Assembly (NCBI GenBank): GCA_031397815.1
Contig: JANNMJ010000001.1
Span: forward strand, 1-35,520
Source of the DNA: JANNMJ01 sp031397815
Lineage (GTDB): Bacteria; Bacteroidota; Bacteroidia; Cytophagales; Hymenobacteraceae
Direction: 5' to 3'
Length of the DNA stretch: 35,520 bases
Position numbers and translations under genes: made by a program. The notes beneath the pieces are model-generated. The model was given only the letters and a program-made list of their open reading frames with translations. It was not told where the DNA came from and did not search any database. Positions 32,312 to 35,520 of the stretch are shown here, piece by piece. The first letter of the stretch is position 1. Every line of letters starts with the position of its first letter.

Positions 32312-32906
32312 CGGGAGCGGGGGCAGATGGCGGCAACTGGGGCTTCCGAGCGGCAGCTTTAGCAGCAGCTTTCGCGGCTTCGGCCTCGGCGGCTTTGGTG
32401 CGGGCAGCTTCGGCTTGGGCGGGCGTGAGGTCGGTGAAATGGTGCACCATTTCCATGATATCGACTGTCGGCACGTCGTGGACTTTCGTCATCGTGAGGC
32501 AGTCGGTGGGGCAGACGGTGGTGCAGAGGCCGCAGTAGCAGCACTTGGCGAGGTCGATATCGAAAACGGGCGCCAACAGCCGCTTTTTGGTACCGTCGGA
32601 CGTGATGCCGATATCGTCGGTGGTCTTTACGGATTCAATCGTGATGCACTGCACGGGGCAGATTTTGGCGCACAGGTCGCACACGATGCAATCGTCGATT
32701 TCATTGTGCAGGCGGTAGCGCCCCACTTCCGGCACCGGCACCAGCTCCTGCGGGTAGCGCGCCGTCACCTCGCCGGCCGCCGCTTGTTCGGGCGCGAAAA
32801 ACCCCGGCTGCGTGATATCGCGGGCGGTGCGGCGCCGCCGGTTGGCCCATAAGTGCCGCCACGTCAGGCGCAAGCCCGTCAGCAGCGGCTTAATTGGCGT
32901 GCTCAT
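32301..32906 (-). CDS. nuoI: NuoI-type 2x[4Fe-4S] ferredoxin subunit, second copy
   Basis: A 201-residue protein with two ferredoxin motifs: C73, C76, C79 and C83 (CIVCDLCAKICP) and C122, C125, C128 and C132 (CCYCGLCTTVCP). It has a NuoI-like N-terminal helix region (GLRLTWRHLWANRRRR). After the clusters it carries an Ala-, Lys- and Glu-rich tail (AEAEAAKAAAKAAARKPQ) not seen in the first nuoI. It starts the minus-strand cluster I2-J2-K-L. It probably serves a second or hybrid complex I. Confidence 0.92.
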   Translation of the reverse strand: MSTPIKPLLTGLRLTWRHLWANRRRRTARDITQPGFFAPEQAAAGEVTARYPQELVPVPEVGRYRLHNEIDDCIVCDLCAKICPVQCITIESVKTTDDIGITSDGTKKRLLAPVFDIDLAKCCYCGLCTTVCPTDCLTMTKVHDVPTVDIMEMVHHFTDLTPAQAEAARTKAAEAEAAKAAAKAAARKPQLPPSAPAPDAG

Positions 32907-32989
32907 GTGTCAGCAAGGTGTCAGAAGGAGATGAGGGGAGAGAATGAGCCGACGCAGGCTTGGTTCGCCCGCTGTTTCGGCCCCAAAGT

Positions 32990-33448
32990 TCACCCTTCGA
33001 GCCGACGTAGCGCGTCGAGGGCGCGGGCGACGTGCTCCACGGGGTTGCGGTTCGAGTTGAAGGCGTACCGGATGATGCCCGTCGCGTCGATGACGTACGT
33101 CACGCGCGCTTGCAGAGGCAAAAAACCGTACAGACGCGGCACATCATACAGGCGCCGCACGCGCCCGCCCGCATCGGTAAGCAGCGGAAACGGCAGCCGC
33201 AGCTCTTGGCTGAACCGCTGATGCGCCGCCTCATCGCCCGCATTCACTCCAACCACCACAGCCCCCAAATCAATAAAATCCTCGTATTGGTCGCGGAAGC
33301 CGCACGCCTCGCCCCGGCAGCCGGGCGTTTGGTTATGCGGGTAAAAAAACAGCACTACCGGCCGCCCGCGCTGCTGACTCAGGCAAAACGGGCCGCGCGA
33401 CGTGGCGGGCAACACAAAATCAGGAGCTTCGAGGCCTTCGGCGAGCAT
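32990..33448 (-). CDS. Bcp/PrxQ-type peroxiredoxin (1)
   Basis: A 152-residue thioredoxin-fold peroxidase that reduces hydrogen peroxide and organic peroxides. The peroxidatic Cys is C44 in NQTPGCRGEACGFRD, with a second Cys, C49, five residues later as in PrxQ/Bcp proteins. The usual Thr after the first Cys (TPGCT) is Arg here, which may alter activity. The gene lies 10 bp downstream of a close paralogue, a clear tandem duplication (DQYEDF, FPLLxDxGG, RYAFNSN in both). Confidence 0.92.
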   Translation of the reverse strand: MLAEGLEAPDFVLPATSRGPFCLSQQRGRPVVLFFYPHNQTPGCRGEACGFRDQYEDFIDLGAVVVGVNAGDEAAHQRFSQELRLPFPLLTDAGGRVRRLYDVPRLYGFLPLQARVTYVIDATGIIRYAFNSNRNPVEHVARALDALRRLEG

Positions 33449-33458
33449 TCAGAACAGC

Positions 33459-33953
33459 TTAGGAAACAGGACCGGAACCAATACCGGAACCAGTAGCCCC
33501 GAGCCGCCGGAGCAGGTCGAGCGTGTCGGTTACGTGTTTGAGGGGTTGCGCGTTGGAATTGAACGCGTACCGGACAATCCCGGCGCCGTCGATGACATAC
33601 GTCACGCGCCCGCTCATCGGCAAAAAGCCGAACAGGCGCGGCACCTCGTACAGTTTCCGCACCACCCCACCCTTATCGGCAAGCAGCGGAAACGGCAGCC
33701 GGTGCTTCTGCGCGAACTTCTGATGCGCGGCCTCATCGTCCATACTCACCCCCACGACTTCGGCCCCAAGCGCCAGAAAATCCTCGTATTGGTCGCGGAA
33801 CGAACAAGCTTCCGCCGTGCAGCCCGGCGTATCGTCCTTCGGATAGAAATACAGCACCAACGGCCGCCCCCGGTGCGCACGGAGCGAAAATGCCTCGCCG
33901 GAGGAGGTGGTAGGAAGGGTAAAATCAGGAGCTTCGGCGCCGAGTGGGAGCAT
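33459..33953 (-). CDS. bcp: Bcp/PrxQ-type peroxiredoxin (2)
   Basis: A 164-residue peroxiredoxin with the canonical site DDTPGCTAEACSFRD (C45 peroxidatic, C50 resolving). It is the first gene of a tandem pair and keeps the standard family residues, so it is the more likely functional Bcp. The C-terminal tail GATGSGIGSGPVS is low in complexity and encoded by repeated GGAACC/ACCGG-like units. Its promoter should lie between the ATG at 33953 and the palindromic repeat region. Confidence 0.93.
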   Translation of the reverse strand: MLPLGAEAPDFTLPTTSSGEAFSLRAHRGRPLVLYFYPKDDTPGCTAEACSFRDQYEDFLALGAEVVGVSMDDEAAHQKFAQKHRLPFPLLADKGGVVRKLYEVPRLFGFLPMSGRVTYVIDGAGIVRYAFNSNAQPLKHVTDTLDLLRRLGATGSGIGSGPVS

Positions 33954-34302
33954 AGGTGGGGGGATGAAGGATTGGTAAGCGGTGGCGGGGGCTTTTTGTT
34001 ATGTTGAGAGTGGGGATGAAGATGTCCGTTGACCGGTTCCAATAGATGCGTCCCCGTCAGGGGACACCGAACGGTAGCCGGGGCAACGCCCCGGTCCAAC
34101 GCAAAGCTTTGATTCGTTGGTCCCCGTCAGGGGACACCGACCCCGGCGGATCGGCCGACGGTTCGGTGTCCCCTCACGGGGACCAACGAATCGGGGTTAT
34201 AACCAAACCGGGGGCGGTGCCCCCGGCTACCATTCGATGTCCCCTAACGGGGACGCCCCGATTGAGATAAACCGGCCGACACAGGCGTCGCCCCGTCTAC
34301 TA
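33954..34302. other. Non-coding region dominated by a nested palindrome
   Basis: No gene was seen. Apart from the palindromic superstructure at 34048-34256, the flanks are short and featureless. The frames that run through it follow the repeat and look like chance. Confidence 0.6.
34048..34256. repeat. 209-bp nested palindrome of GTCCCC-GGGGAC units
   Basis: Four units of the type GTCCCCGTCAGGGGAC lie near 34050, 34120, 34168 and 34239. The inner arms 34111-34140 and 34163-34192 are inverted copies with one mismatch (GATTCGTTGGTCCCCGTCAG onward). The outer arms 34048-34095 and 34205-34256 also pair, including GGTAGCCGGGG and CCCCGGCTACC. The whole segment is therefore one large imperfect palindrome of REP-like units. 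Confidence 0.85.
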
Positions 34303-34491
34303 TTAACCCCGTGGGTATTTAACAATTGTACAAATTCGCTCAAGTCGGGGCTGAGCATCGGGGTGGAGGCTGAAATAGTGAGTCCGGAGCAGCTCGATAG
34401 CGGCTAGGCGTTCCTGCGGTGTCCGGTTTTGCCAATACCACGCGTCGGTTTCGGTGGTGTGCAGAGTGGTGCGGTGAATGCGTTTTTCCAT
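34303..34491 (-). CDS. Small conserved-looking protein, function unknown
   Basis: A protein of 62 residues from the ATG at 34491 (MEKRIHRTTLHTTETDAWYW) with WQNRTPQERLAAIELLRTHY and a basic end. Short proteins with a W-x-R-(S/T)-P-x-ERL-x-x-x-E-x-LR pattern are often encoded just before nucleotidyltransferase genes in toxin-antitoxin-like pairs; I recall this pattern and could not check it here. No such gene follows, only the large palindrome, so it could be an orphan left after loss of a partner. It starts 16 bp after the cyclophilin gene on the same strand. Confidence 0.6.
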   Translation of the reverse strand: MEKRIHRTTLHTTETDAWYWQNRTPQERLAAIELLRTHYFSLHPDAQPRLERICTIVKYPRG

Positions 34492-34507
34492 TGGATTAAG
34501 GGGGGCG

Positions 34508-35278
34508 TTACTTCGCAATCTCCACCTTCGTCAGCACTTCCGTTTTCGGCCATTTCTGCCCATCCACGGGCGTATCGGCGATTTTCTGCACCACGTCCAG
34601 CCCGCTCACTACTTCGCCGAAAACCGTGTAGGCGCCGTCGAGGTTCGGGGCGCCGCCGATGGTTTTGTACACGGTGCGCTGTTCGGGGGTGAATTTGAGG
34701 TGGTTTTGTTGCTCGATGGCGTCGAGGTCGGCATCGGAGTAGGTGTGGCCTTGGACGAGGTAGAAATCGTGGTTCGAGGACGCTTTTTTCGGATTGATTT
34801 CGTCGTCGAAGCGCGCCATCGCGAGGGCGCCGCGCTTGTGGTAATGGTCCGGACGGAACTCGGCGGGCACCTTGTAGGCGCCGAGACTCATCTCGCGGTC
34901 GTCGTCGTCGCCGCCCTGAATCATGAAGTCCTTCACGATGCGGTAGAACCCGCCTTGGTCGAAGAACTTCTTGCGCGCCAACAGCAGGAAATTGGCCCGG
35001 TGGAGGGGCGTATCGTCGTAAAGCTTCACCCGGATATCGCCCATTCGGGTATGAATGACGGCTTCCGAGCCGGGATATTTCTGGCCGTAAGCCGTCAGGA
35101 GGGGCACCATATTCTGCTCGTTGAGGCTGGCGAGGGCGGGGCCGGGCGCCTCAACGGCTGCGCCTGCTTCCGCGCCCGCTTCACCGGCCGGTTTTTGTTG
35201 GCAGCCCGTCAGCAGTGCCACAGCGAGGGCTGCCGGTAGCAGCGCATACGAGGTTCGGGAGGAGAAAAGCATAGACAT
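34508..35278 (-). CDS. Cyclophilin-type peptidyl-prolyl isomerase, lipoprotein
   Basis: A peptidyl-prolyl cis-trans isomerase of the cyclophilin family, about 256 residues from the ATG at 35278. The signal peptide ends in a lipobox (ALLTGC, Cys at residue 26), so it should be a lipid-anchored envelope protein. The cyclophilin core is seen in MGDIRVKLYDDTPLHRANFL, FFDQGGFYRIVKDFMIQGGD, GALAMARFDD, NHDFYLVQG and GAYTVFGEVVSGLDVVQKIA. An insertion near the middle (YSDADLDAIEQQNHLKFTPE) is typical of Bacteroidota members. It may help fold secreted proteins such as those of the T9SS locus, but nothing here shows a direct link. Confidence 0.94.
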   Translation of the reverse strand: MSMLFSSRTSYALLPAALAVALLTGCQQKPAGEAGAEAGAAVEAPGPALASLNEQNMVPLLTAYGQKYPGSEAVIHTRMGDIRVKLYDDTPLHRANFLLLARKKFFDQGGFYRIVKDFMIQGGDDDDREMSLGAYKVPAEFRPDHYHKRGALAMARFDDEINPKKASSNHDFYLVQGHTYSDADLDAIEQQNHLKFTPEQRTVYKTIGGAPNLDGAYTVFGEVVSGLDVVQKIADTPVDGQKWPKTEVLTKVEIAK

Positions 35279-35321
35279 TGGGTACGAAGAAACGACGAAA
35301 GGCGGTGTGTGGGTGCCGGGA

Positions 35322-35485
35322 CGTTTAGCCCGGGGTTGCCCGGGGTAGATTTTTTTCAAAAATCAACCCCGGGCTTTGGAGAAGAACCCCGTTGGGGTTC
35401 CCCGATTGATTGCGTCAAGCGAACCCCAACGGGGTTCTTTTCCAAAGCCCCGGGTTGCCCTAAGCGAAGCGTGGGCTACCCGGGG
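35322..35485. repeat. GC-rich inverted repeat at the right edge
   Basis: Arms 35367-35400 and 35421-35454 are inverted copies built of CTTTGGAGAAGAACCCC and GTTGGGGTTC, with a 20-bp loop. Outer words AGCCCGGGGTTGCCCGGGGT and GGGCTACCCGGGG extend the symmetry. It resembles a dispersed REP- or MITE-like unit. It lies upstream of the cyclophilin gene. Confidence 0.75.
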
Positions 35486-35486
35486 T

Positions 35487-35507
35487 GGGGGGGGGGGGGG
35501 GGGGGGG
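35487..35507. other. Run of 21 G at contig end
   Basis: An uninterrupted G run followed by AAACGGGCCCCCC closes the window. Such runs at contig ends are typical of no-signal calls in two-colour sequencing, so the last 35 or so bases should not be trusted. Confidence 0.75.
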
Positions 35508-35520
35508 AAACGGGCCCCCC

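Noticed and set aside
1..35520. tRNA, rRNA and cas genes
   Set aside because: I looked for these on both strands by eye and recognised none. A covariance or profile search would be needed to exclude small tRNA-like elements.

Overview
The window looks like a Bacteroidota chromosome segment, probably a GC-rich Cytophagia/Hymenobacter-like lineage. The signs are several secreted proteins with type IX secretion (T9SS) C-terminal sorting domains, a short NuoG without the molybdopterin-like domain, a TAnnTTTG-type promoter match in front of nuoA, and starts that mostly lack Shine-Dalgarno sequences. No rRNA or tRNA gene was recognised. The genus is not resolved.

Region 1 (1-4976) is a patchwork of damaged accessory DNA, visibly less GC-rich than the rest. 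It holds a frameshifted type I methyltransferase gene (hsdM), a 3' fragment of the specificity gene (hsdS), an IS21-type element with intact istB but an istA that has an internal deletion and a D-to-N catalytic change, and a CRISPR array of eight 30-bp repeats with no cas genes. The array stops inside a spacer at 4976/4977 and the sequence passes directly into the 3' end of a T9SS protein gene. This is either a recombination scar or an assembly chimera.

Region 2 (4977-16268) is a secreted-protein locus. It has a 3' fragment, a complete 1056-aa Asp-box (YCF48/sortilin-like) propeller protein, the 5' stub of a further copy interrupted by an IS5-like transposase remnant, a 683-aa PKD/Ig-like T9SS protein, a second propeller protein of about 1061 aa, and a 311-aa secreted protein. 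The two propeller genes share a collinear 1050-bp 3' cassette, while their propeller halves have diverged.

Region 3 (16269-26412) is the nuo operon for respiratory complex I, in the order nuoA-B-C-D-E-F-G-H-I-J and ending at a strong terminator. Extra genes sit inside it: an MNT nucleotidyltransferase with a possible HEPN partner between nuoD and nuoE, and two small coiled-coil genes after nuoE and nuoH.

Region 4 (26464-29432) holds an ECF sigma factor with a small membrane protein on the minus strand. Divergent to it is a three-gene HipB-HipS-HipT toxin-antitoxin-like operon with palindromic operator candidates in the shared upstream region.

Region 5 (29445-35520) lies on the minus strand. 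It has a second, partial nuo cluster (nuoI2-J2-K-L) that supplies the K and L subunits missing from the main operon; nuoM and nuoN are not in the window. Next to it are two tandem Bcp-type peroxiredoxins, a 209-bp nested palindrome, a small orphan protein and a cyclophilin lipoprotein. The window ends in an inverted repeat and a 21-G run that looks like a contig-end artefact.
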